Assembly (NCBI GenBank): GCA_009602725.1
Contig: WELB01000203.1
Location: forward strand, 42,144-57,477
Direction of reading: 5' to 3'
DNA from: Spirogloea muscicola
Lineage: Eukaryota > Streptophyta > Zygnematophyceae > Spirogloeales > Spirogloeaceae
DNA: 15,334 bases
The position numbers and the translations under genes were made by a program. The notes under the pieces are model-generated. The model worked only from the letters and a program-made list of their open reading frames with translations, made no database searches and was not told the origin of the DNA. Positions 1 through 10,722 of this stretch are shown here, in pieces. Each line of letters starts with the position of its first letter. The first letter of the stretch is position 1.

Positions 1-3000
1 CGCGGCGGCCCGGCGAGAGCTTGCGGGCGTCGTGGCCGCCACGCCGCCGGGCGACCGGTACCTCGTCACATTCCTGGCCAAGGGTGGCCTGCCGCTGCTC
101 GACGCCTGGCTGCAGGATGCTCAGCGCCTCGGGGCAGCCGCCGAGGGCGGCGGCGGCGGCAACGGCACGTCGGACGCCGGCGCCGACGAGCTCCTGCTGG
201 CGCTGCTGGCGGCACTGGACCGCCTGCCGGTCGGCCTGGAGGCGCTCAAGGCCTGCTCCGTTGGCAAGTCCGTGAACCATCTCAAGACTCACCGCAACGC
301 TGACGTGCAGCGCCAGTCGCGCCGCCTCAAGGACATCTGGAAGCGCCGCGTGGACGACACGCTCGCCGAGCAGGAGCTCGCCAAGGTGCGGCGCTCGCTC
401 GCTCGCTCCTCCTCCCGACCCCCCTGCCTGCATGCTGCCTCCAGTGCAAGGCATGCCTGTGCTCGCACGACTGGCCGGCCATTGCTGGCGCCGACGAGGC
501 GCAGCTTTGCCAGGGGCTCTAGAACGCAGGAGGAGGCAGTTGCACTCTGTGTTGGCAACCCATGTCGCCGCAAGCCTAACCTTGGCCCGAAATGCTGGCG
601 CTGTCGTTGCCGTCACCTTGTCGTTGGCAGGCCAAAGCCGCCTCTCCTGGCGGCAATGGGGAAGCGGTGCTTGGCACCGCTGGCTCAAGCCCGCTGGCCA
701 GCGGCACCAGCAGCAGTGACGGGCCCAAGAAGGGCGGCGACGCGTCTACAGCGGCAGCGGCAGCCACCGCTCAGCAATCTGTGGAAGCGCCGCGCCCTGA
801 GGAAGTGGCGGCCGACAAGGAGTGGGCCACGAGGGCAGCGGACACGGAGGTCGGAGCCCTTTGCTCTTGCTGATGCCAAGCTGCTGCCACCTTCTGAAGT
901 GCAGGATGCCATCAACAGCTGTCTCGGTTGGAGCTGACTCTGGGAATGTGGTGCAGGCTGTCAACGACGCAATGACTGGCACCGCAGCCCCAGGCGACGT
1001 TGACGAAGGTCCGTGGGGCTCGGTGAGCAAGGAGGACGGCAGCGTGCCTGCCCCGATGGCAGGTGCTGCTGCTGCTGCAGCAGCTGTGACCAGAAGAGAT
1101 GACGACAATGCGGACTTGCCGGGCGCCTTGGGTGAGCACCAAGCAGACAGCAACGGGGCAGGACGCAGCACAGCGGAAGGCCATGCCAAGCTTGGTGGTG
1201 GCCATGGCGGCGAGGCGGGTGAACACAGGGATAGCGGTGGACGAAGCAGCGTCACGAAGCTGTCGGGCGGTGATGGCCGCGTGGACGAGCCCGCCGAGCA
1301 GGTGGGGAGCAGCGCTGCATTGCCGCGGCTGCTGCCGCAGCAGGTGGCGCCAAAGCAGCACAGAGATGGCCGCCGGCCGGGAGTGGAGGAAGGCACGCCG
1401 GCGGGGGCAGTCCTTAAGAGCGAGTTGCAGAGGCCGGGTCCAGCAGGCGATGGACGGCAGCAGCCTGCGGTAGCTGTGGCGCCGGCTGATGGCGAGGGCG
1501 TCGGCGAGAGCTCAGCAGAGGCTGGTGCAGGGGCCATGAACGTGGATGTGGAGGTGCAGAAGTTGGCGGGGGCGCCCAGGAAAGATGACGGCGGCTGTAC
1601 CAGCAAGAAGCGGGGTGGAGTTGAACAAGTTGGTGTCAGCGACAGCAGGGGCGGGACGGACACGGCATGGCCGCCGATGCCAGTTGCCGCCAGCAGGGAG
1701 GAGCAGCCGGTGGCAGTGAAAGACAGCAAGGAGAGGGGGCCATTGGGTGCCGGACGGGAGCAGTGGGCCACCAACAAGGACACTGATGGCGACACGCAAA
1801 TAGAGGCGATCGCTGTGATGGATGAAGTGCAGGACGTTAAGGATGTTGAGGACACCGATGCCGCCAAGGTGCCGCTGACACTTGCAGCTGCCGCCACAGC
1901 CGGTACCAGCCGGCCCTCGGTCAGGAGAGAGGCGCTGCGGTGGGCAACGGCGGAGAGCATGGAGCCGTTGCTGGCAGCCATCAGAGCCAGTTCTGCAGCT
2001 GCGAGCCCCGCAGCCGATGAGCAGCACGAGGGGGACGGCGATGGCGTTGGCATCGCTACTGCTGTGTCGGTGAGCTTGCCAAGCAGGGACGCAGCACCGA
2101 GCAGCGGGGGCAGGCAGGGCACTGGCGCTGGTCCATCGGATTGTGTCGGGGCAGCGCTTTCGCCAGGCGATGCGGCTGGTGAGGAGGGCCTCGATGAGGA
2201 GGAGGACCTGGAGCTGGCTGCGGCGACGGGTGCTGCCGCAGCCGACGTTGCGCCAGTGCCTGCGGTTGCAAAGGAGATGGCCGAGGACCGTAGGGGCAAG
2301 GGACTGGCGGCGGCGGCGAACGGGCGCGAAGGAGTAGCAAACAACGCCGCCGCAGTGGACGAGAAGGCAAAGCCGGCCGCCAGCGTGGAGGTGCGTGCTG
2401 GTGTGGACGCTGCTCTTGTACGTCTGTAAAGTGGCCATGGTTGTAATGGCTTGCTTGTCAAAGCTCTGTCGACTGGTTGCTCATGACCTGCGATGAGGTC
2501 CTTCCGCTCCACCTGAGTCGTCAATCTTTCTCGCAGATGGCAAGGGCAGCTGCCAAGGAGCCGCCATCGCTGCTTCGGCATTCTGTGAAGGTGGCCAAGG
2601 CCGCCCGAGGGCCGCCTCAAGGCGACAATGGTATGAGTGCTGGTGCAGGCCTCGAGGTGGCGCGCAAGGTGCTCGATGCAGCGGAGGAGGCGGAGGAGGC
2701 AGAGGCGGCCGAGCGCGGCGTGGCAGCAGAGGTCGCTAGCGGTCGCGGGGGCGGCGATGACGAGACCATGGACGACTCGGCAGGTTCGCCGGCGGTCGCC
2801 GCGACGGGCGCGGCAGGGGCCGTGGCGGGCTGCGCTGCCCCTCGCGGGCATGGGTCCCTGTCGCCGCCGGCAGAGGAATCTGCGAGCTCCCACCCGGAAA
2901 CGGACACCGTCCTCGGCGGGGACGACGAGGATGGCGGTGGCCAAGCTGCTGAGGCTGCGAGCGCACGGGAGGGCGGCTGGGCCAACGACGGCGCGACCAG

Positions 3001-5070
3001 CCGAGAGAAGCCCGAGGCCAGCGGCACGCAGGGCCCCATGGCCGCTGGCGGCAGCAGCCGTAGCAAGACCCTGCCGCAGGAGCAGCAGGGCTTCTTGGCC
3101 TGGGAGCAGCCAGAGCCGCCCCAGCCTGCCGCGGCGGCGGTGGCTGCAGCCGGTGCTCGTGACGGTGGGAAAGTGGCGCGAGGAGGCATCAACGGGCCGC
3201 TGGCGGCGGCCGCCAGAGCTGCAAAGCGGGGTGCAGATGAGAAACGAGGGCGGGCGGCGAAGGGCGCGGCCGGGGCGAGCAGCAGTGCCGCGCCCCCGGC
3301 TGGGACGCCCTCGCGGCAGTGGAGCTTGTCGCGGGAGAAGGCCGCCACAGCGGCGGCGGCGGCGGCGGCGGCGGCCACAGCTGCGACCCCCGAGAAGGCA
3401 CCGCCTACGTCACGGGGCGCCAAGGCGGCAGCCACGCGCGCCGCGAACAAAGCCATTGCGCTTGCTGCAGCGGCCCTGGCTGGCAACGGCAGTGGCGACA
3501 ATGCCGCTGAGAAGCCGGGTGTGACGTCATCCACGCGCAAGTGCAAGCCTAGCGGAAAGGCTGCGCAGCTTGTGGGAGGCGCTGGTGTTGAGGACAAGCC
3601 GCGGCCGACTGCAGGCCTGGACCTGAATAGCTTCGNCGGCGGCAGCGGCGGCGGCGGGCCGTTGCCGCAGCTGCCTGTGCTGCCCCACCCGGAGGCGCCA
3701 GGCAGCAGCACATGGAGGCCGGCAGCGTCCGGCGGCGCATTCAGGCCGCCGGCGCCTCACGCAGCCAAGGGCGGTGGAAGCGGCGTCAAGCGCAAGGTCC
3801 CGCTTGACATCGACCTCAACTTCACCGACGAGCAGGCGCTGCAGGATGCTGGCATGCTAGCGCCGTCGTCGCAGGCGTCAGCCGGCATTGTGGCCTCGGC
3901 GAACGGTGGCCTGCCCTCGGTGAACGACGGTGGCGGTGCCGCGTCAGCGTCGTTGTCGGGTGTGCGCGGCATGTTCTTCCCGCCTGACCTGTCGCCGTCG
4001 GTCGGCCACACGGACCTGTTCGCCTCGGTACAGAACCATCACCACCACCACGGCCCGCCATCGCTACCAGTGCCTTCGAGCGCCATCACGGCGCCGCCGC
4101 AGCGCCAGCGGCAGGTGCTCGACTTTGACCTCAACGACGGCCCGTCGCTGGACGAGGTGGCCAGCGCTTCCGAAGAGGCCTCCGCGGTGCCGCTGCCGCC
4201 GCCCTCCTCGCTGCCAGCGCCGCAGGGCTTGTTCTTCGGCTTGCCGCCGGGCGGCAGCAGCGGCGTGGGATCCATCCCGCTGCCGGCGTTCCTGGCCAGG
4301 TCGATGGCGGGCACCGGCACCGCTGCAGCCACCGGCACGCACCCTGGCGCAGGGGCCCCTTGGTATCAGCCGAACATCGCGCAGTTCCTCCCACCAGGCA
4401 GCGCCACGCCGCCGTATCCAGCAGGCACGTACCTAGCGGCGGCTGCTGCCGGGCCGTACAGCGGCCAGCTATCAGGTTACCCGCTCGGCATGGGCGGCGG
4501 CGTGCCGGGAAGTTACATGTTGCCACCTCCATACCAAGGCACCCAGTTCTCCCATGGAGGTTTTGGCAGCGGGATTCGTGGCCCAGACGCCGCTGGTGGC
4601 GGGAACGGCGTCGAGGCCAGAGCGTATCCGCCGCCGCCGGCGTTCGCCACACCGCCGCTGGGCTCCTTCGCAATGCCGCCAACGTCCCAGTCCCTGTCCG
4701 CGCTGACGCTACTGGCCAGCGGAGGGGGCAACCTCGGCGTGGTCGGCAATGGGGCCAGCAGTGGAGGACGACCAGAGGGCATGGCTGCCGCAGGTGGCGG
4801 TGGCGGCGGTGGCGGCGTCGGTCCGTTGGGGCTGGGTTTGGCGTCCCCTTACTTGCACATGATGGCCATGGCGAATGTTGCGGCTGCTGGTCGCGCTGGC
4901 CTGCAGCCGGGCAGGCTGTCTATGGACCTGGATGGCGCGGGGGCAAGCCCCGCCAGCGCGCCGCCCAGCGCTGGCACTGGTGGCGGAGGCGCAGTGCAGC
5001 TGGTGGGGACGGACCCTGCAATGCAGGCTGCCTGGCTGGAGCAGATGCAGCTGTACAACCAGATGGCCGC

Positions 5071-5121
<51 letters not shown>

Positions 5122-5368
5122 CCACCACAGCCACCAGTTCCACCAGCATCAGCAACAGGGCGCCTCGGGCGGGGCCAAGCGGAAGGATGCAGATGTCAGT
5201 GGTGTCGGGGGTGGCGGAGGCGGCGGCACAGGCTCAGGTCCGGGCCTGGACCTCAGTGCCGCGCATGTCGGCACTGGCGCCGGCACCAGCAGCAGCCTCG
5301 GCTTCAACCCCAACCCAAACCCCAACCCTGCACAGTTTGCCGACTTACTGAATGTTAGATGGCGGTGA
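1..5368 (+). CDS. SUO: SUO-like protein: TFIIS N-terminal domain plus long DLN-motif tail (5' partial)
   Basis: Model: exons <1-385, 631-849, 957-2390, 2537-5368, all introns GT-AG and phase 0 (245, 107, 146 nt), about 1,620 residues visible. Exon 1 enters in frame at base 2 and reads through a TFIIS N-terminal/LW helical bundle: the strand RGL-type motif KGGLPLLDAWLQ, then LPVGLEALKACSVGKSVNHL and KDIWKRRVDD. These are the signature segments of plant BAH-TFIIS proteins such as Arabidopsis SUO. Exon 4 opens with a GLEVARKVL helix seen in the same family, and carries DLN motifs at 3620-3628, 3812-3820 and 4127-4135 plus a DLS at 5249-5257. The rest is low complexity (poly-Ala, poly-Gly, His run, 16 Gln, NP repeats). 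In Arabidopsis SUO is a nuclear BAH/TFIIS/GW protein linked to miRNA-mediated repression; function here is inferred. The BAH domain should lie upstream. One GW (near 2978) and one WG (near 1014) are present. An N at 3636 leaves the frame open. Confidence 0.85.
3350..3375 (+). repeat. GCG trinucleotide run coding poly-Ala
   Basis: An uninterrupted GCG run inside exon 4 of the SUO-like gene, in frame as alanine. It is one of several alanine tracts of the tail and a likely site of length variation. Confidence 0.85.
5072..5119 (+). repeat. (CAG)16 microsatellite coding poly-Gln
   Basis: Sixteen uninterrupted CAG codons in frame in the last exon of the SUO-like gene, followed by a His/Gln-rich stretch. 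Pure codon repetition rather than mixed CAG/CAA suggests recent slippage expansion. The antisense frame reads as poly-Leu, which explains a spurious minus-strand ORF here. Confidence 0.95.
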
Positions 5369-5829
5369 TGCTTCTGTCTGCCGCCACTGTGAGCGGTGCT
5401 CAGTGTACACTAAAGAATGGCAGCCACACGCCCCCCAAGCGGGCCGCTAGCAGCGTGACAATGAGAAATTGTGCATACATTTTGGGGCCACTTACTGATA
5501 TGCATTCTGGTCTTTCCTTGCACACAGCAGGCAGAAATGCAAGCCGTGGCATTCTGTAAGAGCTCACAAGTGCAGGCAGTGGCGTAGGATCAACATGCAC
5601 GTGCTCCATGGATCACATTCATGGGTCTCAACTAGAGAATGCGTTTCCAATAAATAATGGGGTCCCAGCAGCTTGAAGCTGTAGCATCTATGAGCAGCAC
5701 CCTTTGCTTCACAAAGGAGGCTGACAAGCAATCTGCAATTGTTGCCGCACTACAACAGCAGCATACTAGCCTTCACATGGCACACTGCAGTGGGCCCAGT
5801 CTGAAAGGTGGTCAGTTGTTCTCTAGCCT
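5369..5829. other. Spacer between convergent genes (3' UTRs)
   Basis: This 461-bp interval lies between the stop codon of the SUO-like gene and that of the aldo/keto reductase. Base composition falls from GC-rich to balanced. Short ORFs on both strands resemble nothing I recognise. It most likely holds both 3' UTRs, which may overlap. Confidence 0.6.
5555..5559 (+). promoter_or_regulatory. Possible polyadenylation signal TGTAA
   Basis: TGTAA is the common green-algal polyadenylation signal. It occurs 187 nt after the stop of the SUO-like gene. An AATAAA at 5649-5654 is the alternative. Five bases are weak evidence alone; the position supports it. Confidence 0.35.
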
Positions 5830-8800
5830 TCACCAGGCTTCAACCGGGAAGCCTTGAATGCGCGGTACCATCCCAGCCAGCCGCCTTAACTCATCAGACT
5901 CCTCCTTTGTCAGGCTCCAGTTCAGAGCCCCCGCAAACTCTTCGGCCTGAGTCATAGCCAGGTCAGTGCACATCAATTCACTGTTGGCCAGATGCACATC
6001 GCATGCATGCATCCTCAGCTACTGAGCCTGCGCATACAAGGTGCATAAGAGCACGTCTGCTTCGCCAACCTCAGCAACAGTGCCCGTCGATCACATGCTT
6101 TTGGCCACCACCAATTTCACTACAGACAACCTTGTAAGCCCAAGCTACAAGCTGGATGGACTTTTTCAGAAATGCACCCTACATTAATGATGGGCACCAA
6201 TATGGAGCTGTCAGAGCAATAAGTAGTACCTGCGCCTTTGACTTTGCACCCGGAATGGGTACCACATTGCCTTGGGCTACCAGCCAATTGAGAGACACCT
6301 AAAGAGGTCACAGTGCACGTGCAACAGCTGACACATCTGAGTATACACAGGCAAGAAGACACCACCGTTGCAAATCTCTGGGAAATACTAAACTGGCAAT
6401 ATTCACTACTTAGGCCCACATATGGCTAGTGCAGCATGATCTGGACCATGCATCTGCGTGTCATATTGTCATCTGCGGTTCAAAACTATGAATCAGGATC
6501 AGATGTCAACGATCACACAACGAAAGTAAAAGCACATCAGCAGAAAAGCAAAACCCTTGAGGTTCTTGACCTACCTGGATTGGAGTCTTCCCATACTTCT
6601 GTCCAAGTTCCTTGAGCTTTGTCAATGTAGGATTCGCCTGCAGATATCAACATATGTTGCGACAGACGATTGATTGCATTACTTGCGTGCCTCATACAGG
6701 CCTCACAAGTGGCAAGACACGGCATGCAGGGCTTCAAGTGAAAGACATGGGAGCAAGGTGTGGGCTTTGGGAAAAGCATGCAAGTAGGGCATACGCAATA
6801 AGCTATAAGCCATATGATGTGTGGACATTGACATTGTGTAAGTGATTCTCGAGATTGACCTGATTGAGCCACTCTACTGAGTAAGAATTAGCTCGAGGCC
6901 CCTTCGGAGGATTATCTGGAGTGTACTTCCCGCTCAAAATCCCTACCACGATGCAATGGTTGCGAACAAGGATCCAGCATCAGCTGTCAATGGTTCTGAA
7001 GTCTATAGGATCAACGACTTGTGCAGCTTAGTAGGACATAGAAAGAACAGCATATCAGAGTGAAGGAGCAATTTAAGAGGCGACCATGCCACCTTCAATT
7101 CTGCTGGCCTCCAGGTCTTAGAAACAAACCTTGTGCCAAGGGAGAGTAAGCAATCAAAGTGACACCAAGCTCGTCACAGGCGCGTTTCACTCCATTCTCC
7201 TCAGGAAGGCGGTAAACCAAGTTGTAGTGGACCTGATTGCACGAGCAAGAGTGCTGCTAAGAACACTGATTATCAAACAAGGGGTACAGGTTGACAACAA
7301 TGCCAAGGCAGCTCCCTTCTTCCAAGCTGTCTTTGCAGTCGAAATCGGACAGGTCAGGGCTCTCTTGTCACTGTTAAGTCAGTAACCTGCACTATCACTA
7401 CGTCGAGTAGGGAGACTGCTTCACTGACGTGCAGAGCATGACACATGAAGCAAGCAAGTCTGCACACAGGTCCTCAATAAAAATTGCTAGCTGACCTGAT
7501 TGGAAGCAAGAGGAATGCCTCGCTTTGCCAGCTGTGCGTGTGCCCGTCGCATGCGGTCCTCTGTTATGTGAAATAGGCTAGGGAGGTCTCAGCAGGAATG
7601 TCGGAATGACGATACAGCAGACGCAGTAAAGTCTGTCCCAGCTCGTTCTTAAGCAGTGAGCAGTGACTTGTTGCAGTCTGTCACTACCAAATACTAAGGG
7701 CTAATCATTCTGAAGCCTTACAAGGGAACATGCATGCCATAAGTCCGGCAATGCAGGCCAGCAACTCAAGGGAAGGGCATACCACTGTAATTGGAGACAC
7801 CAACAGCCTTTGCCAGTCCCTGCTCCACAACATCAGCAAGGCCGTCGACAAATCCTGATGTTCGCATTGTTGTAGAAATGTTGGGAGTACAGATCATGTC
7901 ACCAGCGTCATGAGCAATCTGTGATCTCATCTGAAAATCATTTCACCTCCAATTCATGCAAGTGATATCTTTACCAAGAGCAACTCCCCAGCACAACCTG
8001 GATGTTTAGAACAGAAGTTGTGCAAGTTGGGATGGCAAAGGAGAGGAAGAGACACTCACCATCGTTGCCCCATGGCAGTGGCCTGCACAAGGCAGATAAG
8101 GCATAATCTCAACATGCGCTGCTGAACATCAAGCTTAGTGCTTCGAGGTGGCTCTGCAGGACAGAATTCTAGCATCTACTACGAGTGAAATGGGGAGTAC
8201 ATACCAATGCAGCTGGTACAGATCCACCGACTCAAGTCCCAGCTTCTCTAAGGAGGTCCTCAGAACATTTGCTACAGGCTTCCTGCCGAATCTCCAGGGC
8301 AGCGCTGCGAACTTGGTGGCGACAACAGGCGGCTGTTCACCAGGTCCAACCTTTGCTTGCCGCTCTTTTATGAATCTGAATGCCATCAGCATCACAGCAC
8401 GCCATCAGGTCTCAGCAACATAACACGAGTTCCATGATAGGCTGTTGTTATGGTTCATAAGCTGGTCTTGCTTACATACCTGCCCAGGATCTTTTCAGAG
8501 TCATCACCACCAAACTGCACAGCTCTACACAAACCATGTGGTCATAGAGGAGCTGGTACTCATCATGGTGGTGCTCGTCATAGGGGCACGTTGTCTTCAT
8601 ACTCCAAAGTGGAGAACATCTCTATTCTACCCACAAAGAAGGAAGAAGGAGCAGGCCCAGGTCTGTACCTGAGCAGTCCCGTATACCTCTGCAAGTACAC
8701 GCAAGATGCAAGGGGCACAACGTGCCACTAAAATTCAGCATGTTGCAGATGCTGCAGGATATAGGACAAATTTAACTGCAACCTCAAACCTATCAGCACA

Positions 8801-9638
8801 GCAGAGTACCTGCGGTGTCAAAGAACCCAAGTCCAGAGTCAACAGCAACTTCAAAGGCTGCCTTCGCCTCTTTCACCTTCCTATCTGCAAGCCCAGAATC
8901 CAGCCGAGGTTTACGCTTGCGGCAGCGAAAGAGCACTCCTGCAGGTCAGATTAATCATGATAAGACCAGCCACGAGCAAAAACCTTATAAGCCTGTACTT
9001 TCATGAACTTCTGTGTGCCAACTAGACACGGAGCCTATATCATGGAAGCATAACCCAAGCTGGATTAATGCCTATCCTACAGCCGCTTGGATTGTCTGAC
9101 AAGATGTAGACCTAGTACGAGGTACTAGGTACACAATTGTGAGATAACTGTGAAGAGACTGATGGAGTTGCAGGACTTCTTGTCTGGATATGGCACACCG
9201 CCGATGAATTGGGGAGAATACAGTTTGCTCGATGAATTTTGATGCCTGCTCCTACTGTATTGCAGCACTGAGCAGATAGATTCCAGAATCTTACCGTCCC
9301 AGTCGCCTTCATTCCAGAAGAACTTGTCTCCCCAGGACCACGCGCCAACACCGATCTGCGGCACCACGACGCCGGACTTCCCAAGCGAGATGCCTTCTGC
9401 CTTGGCAGCTTTCTCGCTTGCCAAGGTCGCCGAGCACACAGTCCGCGGCAGGGATCCCTGAAAATCGAGCACGCCGCCCTCAATCAGGTGGCGGCCGACA
9501 CACGTCTGCCATCATCTCGGCGCACGGGCCACAGTGGCGCAAATCGGAGGAGCCGCAGCGAGAAGCCTGCCGCCAAGCCTCCCTGAGGGAGGAGGAGCAG
9601 CGAGCTGCGGGGAGTGCGGCGGCTGCCAGCGTCGCCAT
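5830..9638 (-). CDS. Chloroplast aldo/keto reductase (At1g06690-like), 14 exons, 397 aa
   Basis: Exons in transcript order: 9638-9504, 9457-9295, 8884-8810, 8688-8669, 8514-8480, 8375-8205, 8082-8060, 7854-7783, 7560-7496, 7232-7130, 6942-6860, 6637-6575, 6298-6230, 5946-5830. All introns are GT-AG and the frame closes at every junction. The Met at 9638 sits in a good context (GCCATGG) and starts an Ala/Arg/Ser-rich, acid-poor leader that looks like a transit peptide. The AKR barrel follows: [99 protein letters not shown], and the terminal GFPVEAW. The catalytic tetrad is complete: Asp122, Tyr127, Lys164, His199. An NADPH-dependent carbonyl reductase is expected; the substrate is unknown. The plant relative is reported in plastoglobules (from memory). 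The first intron (46 nt) is the least certain part. Confidence 0.93.
8060..8082 (-). other. 23-nt micro-exon of the aldo/keto reductase
   Basis: Exon 7 is flanked by TTGTGCAG and GTGAGT. It completes the Trp codon after the active-site His and encodes PLPWGND plus the first base of Gly, matching the HWPGLWGNEG segment of the plant relative. Phases fit on both sides. Confidence 0.9.
8669..8688 (-). other. 20-nt micro-exon of the aldo/keto reductase
   Basis: Exon 4 is flanked by CTTGCAG and GTACAG. It supplies the last two bases of Glu125, then VYGTAQ, so it holds the catalytic Tyr127. Without it the FDTA and FGGDD halves cannot be joined in a way that keeps the family's active site. Splice sites on both neighbours fit its phases. 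Confidence 0.88.
9110..9130. repeat. Perfect 9-bp inverted repeat in AKR intron 2
   Basis: ACCTAGTAC and GTACTAGGT are separated by three bases (GAG). It lies in the 410-nt intron between exons 2 and 3 of the reductase, which otherwise shows nothing recognisable. It may form a hairpin in DNA or RNA; no function can be assigned. Confidence 0.7.
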
Positions 9639-9737
9639 GGCGGACCGTCTGATCAGGCGTTGCAGCTGCAGGTCCGGTGGGAGCCAGGGGCGGGGCGCGG
9701 GTGTGGTGAGCGAGTCGGACGAGCAGCTGCTTCTCCT

Positions 9738-9762
9738 GAAAAAGAAAAAGAAAAAGAGAAAG
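9738..9762 (+). repeat. Purine tract, (AAAAAG)-like microsatellite
   Basis: A 25-nt run of A and G made of near-identical GAAAAA units. It sits about 100 bp upstream of the proposed reductase start codon, in its presumed promoter or 5' UTR. Confidence 0.8.
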
Positions 9763-9832
9763 CGGCATGCTATGATTCCTGAAAGGGGAGGCCAAATGTA
9801 AATCGGCTGCTAATCATGCTACACGTACTGAC

Positions 9833-9863
9833 AGAAAGCGCGGCCAGATTGACTGGCGGCTGG
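9833..9863 (+). repeat. 31-bp direct repeat, copy 1
   Basis: Begins AGAAAGCGCGGCCAGA and ends GGCTGG. It matches 10723-10753 in the same orientation with about two differences. Copy 1 runs directly into a GGCTGG/CCAGCC hairpin motif (9858-9875). Confidence 0.85.
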
Positions 9864-9921
9864 GAAAGGCCAGCCCAAGTGAATGGGCAAGGTCTGAAGG
9901 AGCCCGAGTTCTGAAAGGGGT

Positions 9922-9997
9922 GAGCCAATGCACTGGTTGGTCGCGACTCCTCGTCTGCGCATTCTTGGGCTGGGCGAGGCGAGCCAACGCACTGGTT
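9922..9997 (+). repeat. 17-bp direct repeat pair, 59 bp apart
   Basis: GAGCCAATGCACTGGTT at 9922-9938 recurs at 9981-9997 with a single T-to-C change. The sequence just before the second copy (9960-9980) resembles a degenerate copy of the intergenic hairpin motif. Confidence 0.75.
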
Positions 9998-10292
9998 TCC
10001 GCCTGCATCCCTTGTCCGTTCCATCTGGGCTGCTGGCACTTCACAGCCATGCTTGCGGAGGCGCTTTCGCTCATTTGGTAAATCGCTCATTTCCATCTGC
10101 ATCTCCCTCTGCGGTATCGTTCCAGCGATCCCTTGCCCACGCTGTCCACACGCGCGCAGGACGCGCTCTGGCCGCGGCCTCCGGGTCTCGGCGGAGTGCC
10201 TCCTTCCCTGCCTCGAGCTACTCGGACCTGATGTTGCTCACTCGCGGGTACTGAGCTTCCCTAGTATGTTGTCGTGATTGGTAGAGTAGAGG

Positions 10293-10511
10293 AGTCCTTC
10301 CTCGGCTTCTCATTCTTCGGCTTTGGACATTGTCCATTCTTTTTGGGCTAGCTTTGCCAGCCCCTCTTTCTTTATGGGCGAGCCTTCTTCTGCACCGTCT
10401 TGCACTTTGTACTGTAGTCCTTTTTCAGCACCTCTTTCTTTGGCTTTGAACATTGTCCATTCTTTTTGGGTTGGCTTTGCCAGCCTCTCTTCTCAATGAG
10501 CGAGCACCTTC
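10293..10511 (+). repeat. Two imperfect 95-bp direct repeats, 123 bp apart
   Basis: Copy one is about 10293-10388 and copy two about 10416-10511, aligned at a constant offset of 123 bp. The best conserved part is CATTGTCCATTCTTTTTGGG followed by GCTTTGCCAGCC. Both also share AGTCCTT at their left ends and a GCGAGC segment at their right ends. Confidence 0.85.
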
Positions 10512-10590
10512 GTCGTAAAAGCAGCAGCTTCTCCCATCAGGTGGCTACCCAAAGCGAAAGCACTAACGGAGGAGTGGCAGGAGAAAGAAA

Positions 10591-10650
10591 GTGCTCGCCC
10601 ATTGAGAATAGGGGCTGGAAAAGCCAGCCCAAAGAAGATGAATAAAGGAC
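10591..10650 (-). repeat. Inverted copy of the intergenic repeat
   Basis: Read on the minus strand, this segment matches the right part of the 10416-10511 copy: CTCAATGGGCGAGCAC, the GGCTGG/CCAGCC core, and CTTTGGGCTGG. With 10455-10508 it forms an imperfect inverted repeat with about 50-bp arms and an 82-bp loop. Confidence 0.8.
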
Positions 10651-10722
10651 GAGAAGGGGGCCAGGGGAAGCGCTAAGAAAAACAAGCACACAAAGAAACA
10701 AAGCAGCTACGGATCACTCAGT

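Noticed and set aside
746-2944. 732-aa minus-strand ORF
   Set aside because: It is the antisense of low-complexity, GC-rich exons of the SUO-like gene, runs across two of its introns, and reads as Ser/Ala/Pro filler with no domain.
2617-3711. 364-aa minus-strand ORF
   Set aside because: Antisense of the Ala-rich part of SUO exon 4; composition mirrors that exon.
7131-7385. 84-aa plus-strand ORF
   Set aside because: It is antisense to reductase exon 10 and its flanking intron.
9484-9795. 103-aa minus-strand ORF upstream of the reductase
   Set aside because: It overlaps the proposed first exon in another frame and cannot be joined to the barrel; the MATLAAA frame gives a better leader and closes the frame.
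9928-10254. 108-aa plus-strand ORF in the divergent spacer
   Set aside because: No recognisable motif, lies within the repeat cluster, and has no splice partner or conserved neighbour.
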